Below, piece by piece: positions 16,246 to 25,059 of a DNA stretch of 62,845 nucleotides (position 1 is the first letter of the stretch; each line of letters begins with the position of its first letter). The position numbers and the translations under genes were made by a program. The DNA lies in IMG/VR virus record IMGVR_UViG_3300032236_000207, positions 1 to 62,845 of that record, one strand, 5' to 3'. The stretch comes from a virus. The notes under the pieces are model-generated. The model ran no database searches. It was not told the origin of the DNA and saw only the letters and a list, made by a program, of their open reading frames with translations.

Positions 16246-18212
16246 GCAGGCAAGTATCTGTCAGCGCGATTGTTTTTAGCAACCTTGCCCTTGCCCACTG
16301 TGTTTTTACGTGCCGCTTGAACTCTGTCCATCATGGCATAGAGCTTACGTGCACCAGCTTCAGTTGAGCCGTTGCCCAACTCAGAAACAATACGGGCTGG
16401 AACTACAAATTCACCGTCGGCTAAACGAGCAGGTTGCTTGTGTCCTATGGTTGCAGGAATCGAATCAGATACGCCATCCCCCGGCCCGCGAAGTAAGCGA
16501 CCGCCATCAGAATAACCACCCAAGTTATATCCCGCATCTGAGATACCTCCTGTAGCCATGCGCGGGCGCTGGTCAAAACGACCGCGAGACAAATATCCGC
16601 CACGAGCATCGGAAGAACTGCTTTCACCAGAAGTATCACTGCCCATACCGTTAGAACTTTCACCGGCAGGACCAGATGGAGCACCAATAGCGCCCAAAGA
16701 AGTTCCTGTAACACTACCCTGCGACACAGGAGCGGTGGTCGCTCCGTTAATTGCATCTGCTATAGCCATAGCAATACCAAAAGGCATCGCCAAAGACATC
16801 ATGCTATCTGTATTTTGCTGTGCCGTAGCTGCATCTACAGGAGAAGCATACCCACTATAACCCCCTGTACCTACCGCAGGACCTCCAGAAGTATTTGAAG
16901 TAGTAGAACCGGGCCCCCCACTGTACAAATCAGCAATACCTCCCGTAGCCAAACGAGTGCCTTGCATGTTGGGTTCACCAGACATAGCGTCTACCGTACC
17001 GCCGCCAGATGGTGCCATGCTTGACAGCATATTAGTAGATGTTGGAGATTGGTAAGGCGTAGCAAATGCAGATGTCACCATGTTGGACATCGGGTACATG
17101 GTGTTTTGCCCCGTTGTAGCGGCATTAGACATTTGTTCTACTGGACCGCCAGCAGCATAACCCATAAGCCCACCATTTGCCGCCTGTGCTGCGGGATAAC
17201 CCGGATACAAACTTGCAGCTTCGGCATCTGTTAGCGCTGTGTATTTAGGGTTAAAGTAGGTGTTTTCTGTACCCGTAGCACCTGCCACTGGAGTCGGCCT
17301 AACCATTCCGGGATCGAACCTATAGTGAGGCACAACTTGCTGTTGCTGTTGGGTTGTAGATACATTTAACCCCGCTGGTTTTGCAAGCGAAGGAGCCGCA
17401 GGAGCTAAAGCCGCCAAACCTGTTGAAGCCAATCCAGTCCAGCTTCCACCACCAACTTGTTTTAGCTTGGATGGATCTTCCATCACAGAGCCAATACCTT
17501 GCTTAATTGCCTCAAATCCAGTAGGAATTTTTGCTTCTGGAGCACCCAGTGCTGTATACCCACCACCCGGCTCTGCTACATATCCGCGTGTTGTTTGGTA
17601 TTCATTTAGCAAAGCAGCGCGATTTGCCGCAGTATCGGCGGCGCTATATGGTTGTGGAAGATTTTTAGTGAAATCTTGTTGCCCCGCATTAAACTCTTCA
17701 AAATTACCAACATTCCAACTAGCTGGGTTATATCCAGCCGCAAGTTTATCTTGTATAAGTTTAGTGCGATTTGCCTCAAGCTGTTTCATTTGTTCGTCAA
17801 CGGCAGCTTTTTCAGTATTTTGTACAGTTTGTCCAGCTTCCGAAGTACCTAGCTTCTCCAACCCAGCACCTAACTGAGCGCCACCATAACCGCCAAGACC
17901 TGCAGATAATGCACCCATTAAACCCGCTTTAGGGTTCAATAAATAACTACCAGCACCAACAGCAAGTCCCGCCTGCATAGCAGAAAGCTCAAGCCCGGCT
18001 GGACCTAACGCAGCACCTGCAACCATCGGCAAGATGGCGGAAAGAAATCCTGCTTCGGGTAGACCTGTCTGCGGGTTGATTGTTAGTTGGCCTCCATGCG
18101 CCATAGCCAAATCGTTGAGGCTTTTGACCTCATCACGGGACATGTGAACGAGCGTATCGTCAGGTCCGCGACCTTGATTAGATAGATGTTGGGCAGCAAG
18201 TTGTAGGCTCAT
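16242..18212 (-). CDS. large Gly/Ala-rich virion protein with conserved C-terminal domain
   Basis: An ATG at 18251 overlaps the previous stop, but GAGG at 18218-18221 lies 5 nt before the ATG at 18212, giving MSLQLAAQHLSNQGRG and 656 residues; I prefer that start. A hydrophobic Ala/Gly segment around 60-125 could insert in membranes. The middle is low complexity. The C-terminal block (SDSIPATIGHKQPARLADGE, then FVVPARIVSELGNGSTEAGA) is a domain I recognise from other phage structural proteins. GG(L/I)MxxYxxGG motifs recur and are shared with the 13409 protein. Probable internal or ejection protein. Confidence 0.65.
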   Translation of the reverse strand: MSLQLAAQHLSNQGRGPDDTLVHMSRDEVKSLNDLAMAHGGQLTINPQTGLPEAGFLSAILPMVAGAALGPAGLELSAMQAGLAVGAGSYLLNPKAGLMGALSAGLGGYGGAQLGAGLEKLGTSEAGQTVQNTEKAAVDEQMKQLEANRTKLIQDKLAAGYNPASWNVGNFEEFNAGQQDFTKNLPQPYSAADTAANRAALLNEYQTTRGYVAEPGGGYTALGAPEAKIPTGFEAIKQGIGSVMEDPSKLKQVGGGSWTGLASTGLAALAPAAPSLAKPAGLNVSTTQQQQQVVPHYRFDPGMVRPTPVAGATGTENTYFNPKYTALTDAEAASLYPGYPAAQAANGGLMGYAAGGPVEQMSNAATTGQNTMYPMSNMVTSAFATPYQSPTSTNMLSSMAPSGGGTVDAMSGEPNMQGTRLATGGIADLYSGGPGSTTSNTSGGPAVGTGGYSGYASPVDAATAQQNTDSMMSLAMPFGIAMAIADAINGATTAPVSQGSVTGTSLGAIGAPSGPAGESSNGMGSDTSGESSSSDARGGYLSRGRFDQRPRMATGGISDAGYNLGGYSDGGRLLRGPGDGVSDSIPATIGHKQPARLADGEFVVPARIVSELGNGSTEAGARKLYAMMDRVQAARKNTVGKGKVAKNNRADRYLPA

Positions 18213-18247
18213 TTTTGCCTCGTAGATGGGGGGGTTGATCGAGTTTA

Positions 18248-18931
18248 TCATGTCAAGGGCGCAGACACAAACGACATTGTGAGTACCACCGAATATGTAG
18301 CCGGTCTGGTTGGGCCAGTACCAGCGGCGTAGTTTTGAATAGTTACGGCAGCGTTATCTGTTGACCAGTACAACTGAATGTAGTCATTAGCCGCCATAGA
18401 TATAAAGTAGTTCCAGCCGTAGATGCCGTGACCTTCATTGCCAGCACCAGCGGACTTTCTGGCAGGAATAGATATATAACCAGTAGAGCCAACAATATCC
18501 GTAGCCGCACCGCCATCATTGCCCTGCTTTAGCCAGATGCTAATGTCATGCTGCGCGTTGTCTGTATTCTGAGCTTGGATACTGAACTGCAAGTTATATA
18601 TACCGGGGTAAGTAACAGTAATCTTTGACCCAGAAACAATAGACACACCATTTGTGCCCGTAGTGTCCGTACCACCAAGCAGTAGAACCGTAGCCGTATT
18701 AGCCGTAGTGGATTGCGTTGTGTTATCGTAAAAAGACCCGCAAACTGTGCGCAAAAACCTACCGCCAGTGTTGGTCAGCAGGGATTGAGTTAGGTTGTCT
18801 ACTTGGTTGAAGTACTGACGTAAGATGCCATTCAATACATCTAAATACATGCGGTCGTATTCGACCGGCGCCGAAGGCAAACGCGGCTGTTGAGAAGGCC
18901 GCAGTTGCGTGGTAATTTGAGAAACTGTCAT
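18248..18931 (-). CDS. C1q/jelly-roll-like virion protein
   Basis: 227 residues. The first 60 form a helical attachment region (YDRMYLDVLNGILRQYFNQ). From about residue 65 the protein is beta-rich with YPGIYNLQFSIQAQN, SIWLKQGND and DYIQLYWSTDN, which resemble strands of C1q/TNF-like jelly rolls found in phage fibres and baseplate appendages. It overlaps the gp10-like gene by 4 nt. Likely a trimeric surface or tail appendage; the fold is inferred from motifs. Confidence 0.65.
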   Translation of the reverse strand: MTVSQITTQLRPSQQPRLPSAPVEYDRMYLDVLNGILRQYFNQVDNLTQSLLTNTGGRFLRTVCGSFYDNTTQSTTANTATVLLLGGTDTTGTNGVSIVSGSKITVTYPGIYNLQFSIQAQNTDNAQHDISIWLKQGNDGGAATDIVGSTGYISIPARKSAGAGNEGHGIYGWNYFISMAANDYIQLYWSTDNAAVTIQNYAAGTGPTRPATYSVVLTMSFVSAPLT

Positions 18932-21273
18932 CTACGCCCATCCGGTCTGACGTCAATACGAGGAGCGCCTAACTGCCACTGTGTGCCGAGGTCTGTGGAA
19001 GAAATCTTAAATGCCATTTGACGACCACGAATCCGCACGTAAACCTGTTGGGTAAATTGCTGAACGTTGTACGTGGTTGTTGACGCATATGACTGAGCGC
19101 TGGTTACCGCTGGGTCGTCTGACTGCCCATAGTTTGCGCCGGGGTTTTGACGAGGACGAACCGTGAAGTAAGCGGCAGGCGCTGCTGAGGTAGAACCGTC
19201 AAAGGTAAGGTCTGGTATGAGACGCCATACAAAACCAAAGTTATGACCATCACCAATATCAAAGTCAGACGATTGAACATAAGAGTTAATGGCAACAGGA
19301 GTGCCAGTCTCGACGTTATCAACACCAACTTCATGATACACAGTTGAGCCGTTTGTGTATGCGTTATTTGAGTTGTACCCAATAGCAACAGTAGGTTCGG
19401 CGCGTAATGGGCTATCCAACCAAGCAGTGCGTGGGCGCACAGTCGTACCATTTAACGTACCGTAGTACCAAGTACGCTCAAGGTGGTTATAGATTACGTA
19501 GCGGTCAATCAAGGTGTTTGGGTTAGCCGCCGTTCCAGTGCTATTACCGCCATCCGCAGTAGTACCAGTCTGAGATGGGTAGAACCACCAAATCTCGTTG
19601 TAACCCTCGTTAGTGCCAGAGTGAATTTGAAACGCTTCGGTCAAGTTAATGTTGCCGTAGATGTACTGACGCAAAGCGCAGGGTAGGGTCTCAACCCGTC
19701 CAGAGTACATGTAGAACTTATCCGCGCCCATCCAGTAGGTGACGTTGTTCACCACAGACATAGCGTTAGGACTGACAATAGAAATGTTGTCGGCGAGTAG
19801 TTGATTACCCCAAACATATGGTGCGCCAAGGTATTGAAGCGCATAAATAGCTGCGTCGGTCAGTACCAAAATCTCTTGACGTGTTTGCAAAGCTGTAACG
19901 ATAGACGAGCCGTGGCTTAGACGTATACCACCCGCCTGATTAGTAATTGATGGTTGCCATGTAGCCAATGTGTTTTGGTCAGACCAACGAATTTGCATCG
20001 GGTCTTGCGCTGTTGTAGCGTATACACCAGTTGGGTCATTACAACCAAATGCAAAAGTAAACCGCGAAGAATCGGATACCAATACAAAGTTAGCAACAGA
20101 CGGGCAGGTTGAATCAGGTGTAAAGCTACCTAATTTTGTAGTTACAGAAGTGCTTGCTTTAATAACCTGTGCTCGGTCGTACACGTTTACGCTTGAGTTG
20201 TTAGCCCAGTAATACATCGCACCGCCGCGTGCATTAAATAGTAAGTCTTCGCCATAGTTAGTCTGGCTCCACAAACGCAACTGAATGCCCACACCTGTAG
20301 TAGCAGGAGAGCCGTAGCCAGTAGCAGTTGATGGATATTGAGACACTTGGTCGCCGTTAGAGTGTGCAGCCGCAGTGCTTTGATAGCCACGGGTAATACC
20401 GTTGAAAGATGGCGAACCGCCGCCAGTAACGCTTGTATATGTAATACCTTCGGTGCCAATCCAAATTGTGCCACTTGCAGCAAAACCAGTAGTAGAAGCT
20501 ACAGCTATGTTGGATGTAGAACTAGCGGAAATGCCAGCAGTCAATGTTGTTATGTAAGACGGACCTGTTGAACCGCCATACCCCCCAGCGCCATATCCAG
20601 TGCCATAGGTAAAGTTTGTGTTGCCAGTAGGAATTTGATAGTAGGCTACCGTAGCGCCGCCACCATTACCAGAGTCACTGCCATTTGCCGCTACAGAAGC
20701 AGTTATGGTGTACGTAGTAATGCTAGGGACAGTTTGTACTTGGTACTCACGATTAAGCACAGAAGCAGTAATGTTCCCGCCAAGAGAAACAGCCCCTGTA
20801 AAAATAACAAAGTCCCCTACCTGCACACCATTACTTGCGTTAGTAACCGTAATGGTTTTAGAACCGTTTGTAGCTGCAAAAGTTACCGACGTCCCTAAAG
20901 TGGTAGAGGTTGTTCGTATAGGCGTGACGTCGTTGTAAGCGCCCCCCAACGAGTTTTGGATATAGACTTTTAAGTTGGTGGCAACAGATAACAGGTTGTA
21001 TCCGGCTAAGTTAATCCAATTCCACATGGATTTAGCCACGCCCCAATATGAACCCGACGGTACAGTAGCAGACGTAGAAGTACCGCCAGAGGCAAACGTG
21101 TTTGTCGGCGCAGTGGAGTAAATAGTTCCACCGTCAACTTGCCATCCACCAATTTTCTCAGGGTAACCAGAACGCCACCGAACTTTGTCGCAGTCATACC
21201 AACCACCTTCGTTAGATAAGGTAGTGCCCTCGCGGTTAACTCCGGGTCTGAACTGTAGTTTCTGTAATGGCAT
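18928..21273 (-). CDS. neck protein resembling P22 gp10-type DNA stabilization proteins
   Basis: 781 residues, beginning with MPLQKLQFRPGVNREGT and then GGWYDCDKVRWRSGYPEKIG, a conserved opening I know from podoviral neck proteins. The body is a long series of beta repeats (segments such as DAAIYALQYLGAPYVWGNQL and YWMGADKFYMYSGRVETLP), as expected for a beta-propeller. In P22 the equivalent protein closes the portal channel after packaging and holds the tail needle. Gene order (after connector and fibre genes, before lysis genes) fits. The gp10 identity is inferred from layout and fold pattern, not close similarity. Confidence 0.6.
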   Translation of the reverse strand: MPLQKLQFRPGVNREGTTLSNEGGWYDCDKVRWRSGYPEKIGGWQVDGGTIYSTAPTNTFASGGTSTSATVPSGSYWGVAKSMWNWINLAGYNLLSVATNLKVYIQNSLGGAYNDVTPIRTTSTTLGTSVTFAATNGSKTITVTNASNGVQVGDFVIFTGAVSLGGNITASVLNREYQVQTVPSITTYTITASVAANGSDSGNGGGATVAYYQIPTGNTNFTYGTGYGAGGYGGSTGPSYITTLTAGISASSTSNIAVASTTGFAASGTIWIGTEGITYTSVTGGGSPSFNGITRGYQSTAAAHSNGDQVSQYPSTATGYGSPATTGVGIQLRLWSQTNYGEDLLFNARGGAMYYWANNSSVNVYDRAQVIKASTSVTTKLGSFTPDSTCPSVANFVLVSDSSRFTFAFGCNDPTGVYATTAQDPMQIRWSDQNTLATWQPSITNQAGGIRLSHGSSIVTALQTRQEILVLTDAAIYALQYLGAPYVWGNQLLADNISIVSPNAMSVVNNVTYWMGADKFYMYSGRVETLPCALRQYIYGNINLTEAFQIHSGTNEGYNEIWWFYPSQTGTTADGGNSTGTAANPNTLIDRYVIYNHLERTWYYGTLNGTTVRPRTAWLDSPLRAEPTVAIGYNSNNAYTNGSTVYHEVGVDNVETGTPVAINSYVQSSDFDIGDGHNFGFVWRLIPDLTFDGSTSAAPAAYFTVRPRQNPGANYGQSDDPAVTSAQSYASTTTYNVQQFTQQVYVRIRGRQMAFKISSTDLGTQWQLGAPRIDVRPDGRR

Positions 21274-21284
21274 TTCGCATCCTA

Positions 21285-21962
21285 TTAGGCGTTCATGGCG
21301 GCAAGAACTTTGTCGTATTTTGCCTTGCGCTCGGCATACCCAATTAGACCACCGTTGATCTTTTTAGTCATCCCCTCTAGGTCGCCTTTGTCTGCGTATG
21401 TTGAAAGCGCATTCGAGCGCCAAAACCATCCTGCACTTCTTGCGGCGTAAGTAGGTTCAAGCAACAGATCAGGATTACCCACAAGATCAATACCCAAATC
21501 ACGCCCGCATCTCGCATAGTTATCCTTGCCAGTTAATTGTTTTAGACCTCTACCCCGAAACTTCCAACCCTCACCAGACTCGGCGGGGCCGTTGCCCATA
21601 CGAGCCGAGTAAACCAAATTGGCGATCAACTCAGGCTTACCCGCTATGGCGTTAGCTACAGCCGTGGGGATGTTTTTACCCTTCTCATCCTTTTTAGCGC
21701 GTGTTTTGCCGGGGCGATTAGGGTCGGGTTCCTGCACTGCAAATCTGGGAGGCCAGCATCCTGCCAAAGTTGTTGCTCTGTAGTTGAGGTTTTCTGACAG
21801 CATGGTGTATCCACCAGACTCATGGCTGGTTTGCGCTAAGAAAGCAGCAACACGTTGTGGCGTGTTTATCTCAAACTCAGCACAAGTCTGTGTAACCGCA
21901 TCAATCCATTTGGCGGGGTCTTTAACGCCAGCCACCTCTAGTAAGTGGATGGTTGGTGTCAT
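21285..21962 (-). CDS. endolysin, glycoside hydrolase family 19
   Basis: 225 residues. FLAQTSHESGGYTMLSENLN contains the two catalytic glutamates expected for GH19 (E48 and E57). It is followed by GEGWKFRGRGLKQLTGKDNY and TKKINGGLIGY, the standard downstream signatures. No signal peptide or transmembrane segment is visible, so export should rely on the holin encoded just upstream, whose stop overlaps this start (ATGA). It cleaves peptidoglycan glycan strands at lysis. Confidence 0.95.
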   Translation of the reverse strand: MTPTIHLLEVAGVKDPAKWIDAVTQTCAEFEINTPQRVAAFLAQTSHESGGYTMLSENLNYRATTLAGCWPPRFAVQEPDPNRPGKTRAKKDEKGKNIPTAVANAIAGKPELIANLVYSARMGNGPAESGEGWKFRGRGLKQLTGKDNYARCGRDLGIDLVGNPDLLLEPTYAARSAGWFWRSNALSTYADKGDLEGMTKKINGGLIGYAERKAKYDKVLAAMNA

Positions 21963-22441
21963 TGCTGTTGTTCCTTTTGCTTTTGGTCAACGGCCTCTTG
22001 GCTCTTATTGCTAGAACCGTAGAAGAAGCGGATCAAACTATTGACGGCAGTACCAATAAGAAAGCCAAGAATAATGTTGATGAAGTCGCGGTTGTGGTTG
22101 TCGATTGGTATGAATGACACCAAGAAGAAATAAAGAAATGAAACAATGGTCAAAAACCAAGCATAGTGCTGGGTAAACGCACGAGTGCCGGGGTCTGCCA
22201 TATACATGTCTGTAGCCCGCTGGGTAGACTTCTCATCCAGTTCAGCCATGAACTCAGAGTGGCGATTGGCTTCTTCTTGGAGTTTGGCGTTGTACTCAGG
22301 AGTGGCTTGGCCTTGGGGTTTTAATTCCATACCGAGTTTGTCTTGAACGGCATCTACGCCCTTCTCAACGACTTGGTCGGCGACCTTGTGCATCCCGTTT
22401 TCAATCAGGTTTGCTACGATTCCTGCGACGATTGGTAACAT
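21959..22441 (-). CDS. holin of the 3TM / GTA-holin type
   Basis: 160 residues. The N terminus is amphipathic (PIVAGIVANLIENGMHKVAD). Two clear membrane spans lie at about 94-111 (WFLTIVSFLYFFLVSF) and 120-140 (FINIILGFLIGTAVNSLIRF), followed by a polar Gln/Lys-rich tail. This matches holin_3TM proteins, where the amphipathic N terminus counts as the third helix. Position directly before the endolysin supports the role. Its start overlaps the stop of a 30-residue gene (TAATG). Confidence 0.85.
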   Translation of the reverse strand: MLPIVAGIVANLIENGMHKVADQVVEKGVDAVQDKLGMELKPQGQATPEYNAKLQEEANRHSEFMAELDEKSTQRATDMYMADPGTRAFTQHYAWFLTIVSFLYFFLVSFIPIDNHNRDFINIILGFLIGTAVNSLIRFFYGSSNKSQEAVDQKQKEQQQ

Positions 22442-22533
22442 TACTTTTCCTTTAGTTCCTGTTTCAACTTACGCAGCTCTTTGATTTCTCGCTTGAGCTG
22501 CGCTTTCATATATAGGGTTTCTACGTATGCCAT
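22441..22533 (-). CDS. 30-residue charged helical peptide in the lysis cassette
   Basis: The ATG at 22533 is preceded by GGAG with a good spacer. The peptide MAYVETLYMKAQLKREIKEL followed by RKLKQELKEK is one amphipathic, highly charged helix, and its TAA overlaps the holin ATG. Its strong ribosome binding site and coupling suggest it is translated. It might act as an antiholin-like or assembly peptide, but that is only positional inference. Confidence 0.55.
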   Translation of the reverse strand: MAYVETLYMKAQLKREIKELRKLKQELKEK

Positions 22534-22571
22534 TGATGTAACTCCTACAACAATACATAACGCAACCGAAG

Positions 22572-23300
22572 TTAAAACCCACCCGACAAGTTTCGCAGTT
22601 GCCACATTAGCCACCCAAAAAACATTGATATGAACATCACGGCAATCACCCCACTTGTTATTTCAATAAACCTAACCTCTTCCAACTCCCGCCGCTGCCT
22701 TGCCAGCCTAGCCTTGCGGATAGTTTCTGACCTTGCCCACTCTTGCTCTTGCTCAATTTTCTTGTACATCCGCAAAAAGCGTGAGTACAAATCCTTCAAC
22801 TCTGGCGGTGCGTAGACCATAGCTTCCCGCACCTGCTCCAACAGTTTCTCCAACTGCAACTCAATCAGCGCACGCTCAATAGCCTTTTTGCTGGTGTTTT
22901 GGGTTGGGTCGTAGTTGGTCTTTGATGTCTCCTCTAGTTCAAGGTAGTAGTTTGTGATCTGTTGTTGCGTGTCAAAGAGGACACCAATGTTGTCCCCAAT
23001 GTCTTTGATGAGTTTGAGTTCAAGTTCTTCGTAGGACTGCTGTTTGGCTGCGACTTTGGCTTTCGCTTTCGCCACAGGCTTGGGCGCATCGGCTGGCTTG
23101 TCGGCTTTGGCTGATTTACCAACGAATAGACCAATGAACCAATCAAAAATGCCTTTGATTGCCTTGACATCTCCAATGACTTGATCGACTGTCTTCTTAG
23201 CCCCCTCAAGCTCCATGCGGCCTTCATGCAGGAGAGCGCACCCCTGCTTGATAAAGCCAACGGCAGTTTGGGCTGCCATGAGGAGAGTGAAGGGGTCCAC
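22572..23300 (-). CDS. membrane-anchored coiled-coil protein near the lysis genes
   Basis: 242 residues from a GTG start. The protein has a hydrophobic helix near 48-62 (IFDWFIGLFVG), an Ala/Lys/Pro linker (about 63-88), then a long charged coiled coil (about 90-210), and a C-terminal transmembrane segment (ITSGVIAVMFISMFFGWLMW). It is encoded just upstream of the lysis genes and could be a spanin-like or membrane-bound accessory protein, but it has no lipobox or signal peptide. Function unknown. Confidence 0.6.
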   Translation of the reverse strand: MDPFTLLMAAQTAVGFIKQGCALLHEGRMELEGAKKTVDQVIGDVKAIKGIFDWFIGLFVGKSAKADKPADAPKPVAKAKAKVAAKQQSYEELELKLIKDIGDNIGVLFDTQQQITNYYLELEETSKTNYDPTQNTSKKAIERALIELQLEKLLEQVREAMVYAPPELKDLYSRFLRMYKKIEQEQEWARSETIRKARLARQRRELEEVRFIEITSGVIAVMFISMFFGWLMWQLRNLSGGF

Positions 23301-23312
23301 ACGTTGTTAGTC

Positions 23313-23450
23313 CTATTCTTTCACAACAGGCACATCTTGCCACTTACCTGTGTAGCCCGCAACTGAATTTATATACCGCAACTGAAATACTTGCGTACCA
23401 TCAGCTTTGATTAGGACGCGAAACTCAGGTGTTGAATCCGGATAGACCAT
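23313..23450 (-). CDS. small hypothetical protein, 45 aa
   Basis: The ATG at 23450 follows a GGGGGG run that can serve as ribosome binding site. The product begins MVYPDSTPEFRVLIKADGTQ and ends in TGKWQDVPVVKE, a compact beta-rich peptide of a type I have seen in other phage genomes. It overlaps the end of the oxygenase gene by 26 nt in another frame. Function unknown. Confidence 0.6.
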   Translation of the reverse strand: MVYPDSTPEFRVLIKADGTQVFQLRYINSVAGYTGKWQDVPVVKE

Positions 23451-23994
23451 AGTCCCCCCAATTTTCTTTTGGTATATACGCACCAAACATCCACAAAATT
23501 CTTGGTGTGTTGCCCTCAACTTTGGTTACTTTATGTAACAATTCAGATGCAAAATAACAATGTAAGTCTCCAGCTCCAACATCTATTTTATTTCTATGCA
23601 CATAAAGTTCAGCGCCTTTTTCTGGCACTTGAGACAGAATATTACAACGATAAGCAGAGTGTCCTAGTTTGCTTCTTGGGTCATTGTGTTCATACACATC
23701 GCCATCGTTGTAAATAATAGAAACAACAATCCCGTCCGAGCCGTGGTCATCAATTATTGGGTATTTATCTACTCCAGCTTGTTTTCTTACACGGTTAGAT
23801 ATTTCAATAACTTCGGGTGGAAATAATCCACTTTGCCCATTCATTACGGTTCTTGTAGTGATTCTAGATTTTATCCTTGCGCCGCCCGTACTCCACCCAT
23901 CGTCAAACCATCTGTCGACGTTATCTAACGCAACTTTATTTAATAAAGCGCACTCCTCCGCCGAAAGAAAGTTTTTGTGTACTTTTACAAACAT
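23425..23994 (-). CDS. 2-oxoglutarate/Fe(II)-dependent oxygenase
   Basis: 189 residues from the ATG at 23994, which overlaps the cupin stop (TGATG). The iron-binding facial triad is visible: H103 and D105 in VYEHNDPRS and H154 in SELLHKVTKV, with R165 in GNTPRILWMFG as the 2-oxoglutarate anchor. The layout fits prolyl-4-hydroxylase-like enzymes. Phage members may hydroxylate virion proteins, host proteins or nucleobases. Being embedded in the tail-fibre gene block, it may modify fibre proteins or alter host metabolism; that is an inference. Confidence 0.85.
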   Translation of the reverse strand: MFVKVHKNFLSAEECALLNKVALDNVDRWFDDGWSTGGARIKSRITTRTVMNGQSGLFPPEVIEISNRVRKQAGVDKYPIIDDHGSDGIVVSIIYNDGDVYEHNDPRSKLGHSAYRCNILSQVPEKGAELYVHRNKIDVGAGDLHCYFASELLHKVTKVEGNTPRILWMFGAYIPKENWGDYGLSGFNT

Positions 23995-24383
23995 CACTCA
24001 AGATATTCTTTGGGAGTTGGTTTTATTGAATCTGTACCTTCTTTGACAAATTGATATTCCATACCAGCTTCGGGTATTGCATCGGGATCAATAATGTCTT
24101 CTATACGTTCCCCGTCACGTATTGCATGAATGCAATAACAAACAGTGTCATCTTCAAGTGCTTCTAGTTTGTGTTCAAAACCAGCGCGGATGTAGATGAT
24201 TGTTGGAGCCGTAAATTCGGTTTCTTTACCATTAACCGTAACTTTTACCTTACCTTTACCAAGCAGGGTTTGGTGGTCAAACACATGGGTATGCCCCTCA
24301 TTGACATCGCCAGCTTTGACAAAGTGCATTTGTTTAACCCATGTATTTGCTACAAGGCTAATTTTTGGAATTGGTTGCGACAT
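23994..24383 (-). CDS. cupin-fold protein
   Basis: 129 residues with the two cupin motifs: EGHTHVFDHQTLLGKGKVKV (histidines near 30-36 and a G-x-G-x-V-x-V strand), and IYIRAGFEHKLEALEDDTV (second histidine). It probably binds a metal. It is translationally coupled to the 2OG oxygenase, so the pair may act on the same substrate, but no substrate can be read from sequence. Cupins of this size occur singly in several phage structural operons. Confidence 0.8.
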   Translation of the reverse strand: MSQPIPKISLVANTWVKQMHFVKAGDVNEGHTHVFDHQTLLGKGKVKVTVNGKETEFTAPTIIYIRAGFEHKLEALEDDTVCYCIHAIRDGERIEDIIDPDAIPEAGMEYQFVKEGTDSIKPTPKEYLE

Positions 24384-24386
24384 ATA

Positions 24387-24632
24387 TTATGGGTTTGGTG
24401 AAACATCAACAACAGGAATTGGCGTTGGGTATGGGTTAACATACTCCGCAATAGGACCATATTCGCCCGCAATACCTTTAGTCCAAATTTCGTTAATATG
24501 AGCATAAGGGTCATTTGCATGGATTCCAGATGGGTGTTCGTCATCAAATTCCACATATTTAACAACACACTCAAATACAGTATGCTCTGGATCAAACCAT
24601 TTAAGATTTTTTACATATTCAATAGTAAACAT
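24387..24632 (-). CDS. hypothetical protein, 81 aa
   Basis: I placed the start at the ATG at 24632 because AAAGGAAAAAT lies directly upstream; a longer reading would overlap the fibre gene. The product starts MFTIEYVKNLKWFDPEHTVF and is acidic with a Pro-rich tail (NPYPTPIPVVDVSPNP). It lies between a fibre-like gene and the cupin gene. Its function is unknown. Confidence 0.65.
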   Translation of the reverse strand: MFTIEYVKNLKWFDPEHTVFECVVKYVEFDDEHPSGIHANDPYAHINEIWTKGIAGEYGPIAEYVNPYPTPIPVVDVSPNP

Positions 24633-24643
24633 ATTTTTCCTTT

Positions 24644-25048
24644 TTAAGATATGCGGACCCATAAATTGATATAACAACCATAAACTCCATTTTTAGGAGA
24701 CGCTGGATTATTTTTCATTTGATTCATTGATCGCCATGTACCTGATAAACCCAAACTAAAACCATTGTTAGCGCTACTATTTACATTCGAGATTGCAAGT
24801 GGTCCATAATAAGTTCCACTACCTTGATAAAGACTTGATCCACTTACAGTAGTTCCAGCACCAATTGTAGAACTTCCGCCACCGCCAAGATATGCGCCTA
24901 TTACATAACTTCCAATAGCACCTACACTTGTATTAGTAATTGCACCAGTTTGCCCATTTAAAGACGATACACCACCCGTAGATGCGGCTGTAGATTGCGT
25001 GGTCGAGTCAGAAAAAGTTATGACGGAACCAGATACTGAAATAGTCAT
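24644..25048 (-). CDS. short tail-fibre-like protein
   Basis: 134 residues. The opening TISVSGSVITFSDSTTQSTA is the standard N terminus of phage fibre or receptor-binding proteins, followed by Gly/Ser-rich beta material (LNGQTGAITN, YLGGGGSSTIGAGTTVSGSS). The final 40 residues (GTWRSMNQMKNNPASPKNGV) form a small distal domain. Short length suggests it is one piece of a multi-gene fibre array. Confidence 0.7.
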   Translation of the reverse strand: MTISVSGSVITFSDSTTQSTAASTGGVSSLNGQTGAITNTSVGAIGSYVIGAYLGGGGSSTIGAGTTVSGSSLYQGSGTYYGPLAISNVNSSANNGFSLGLSGTWRSMNQMKNNPASPKNGVYGCYINLWVRIS

Positions 25049-25059
25049 GTTTTACTCCT

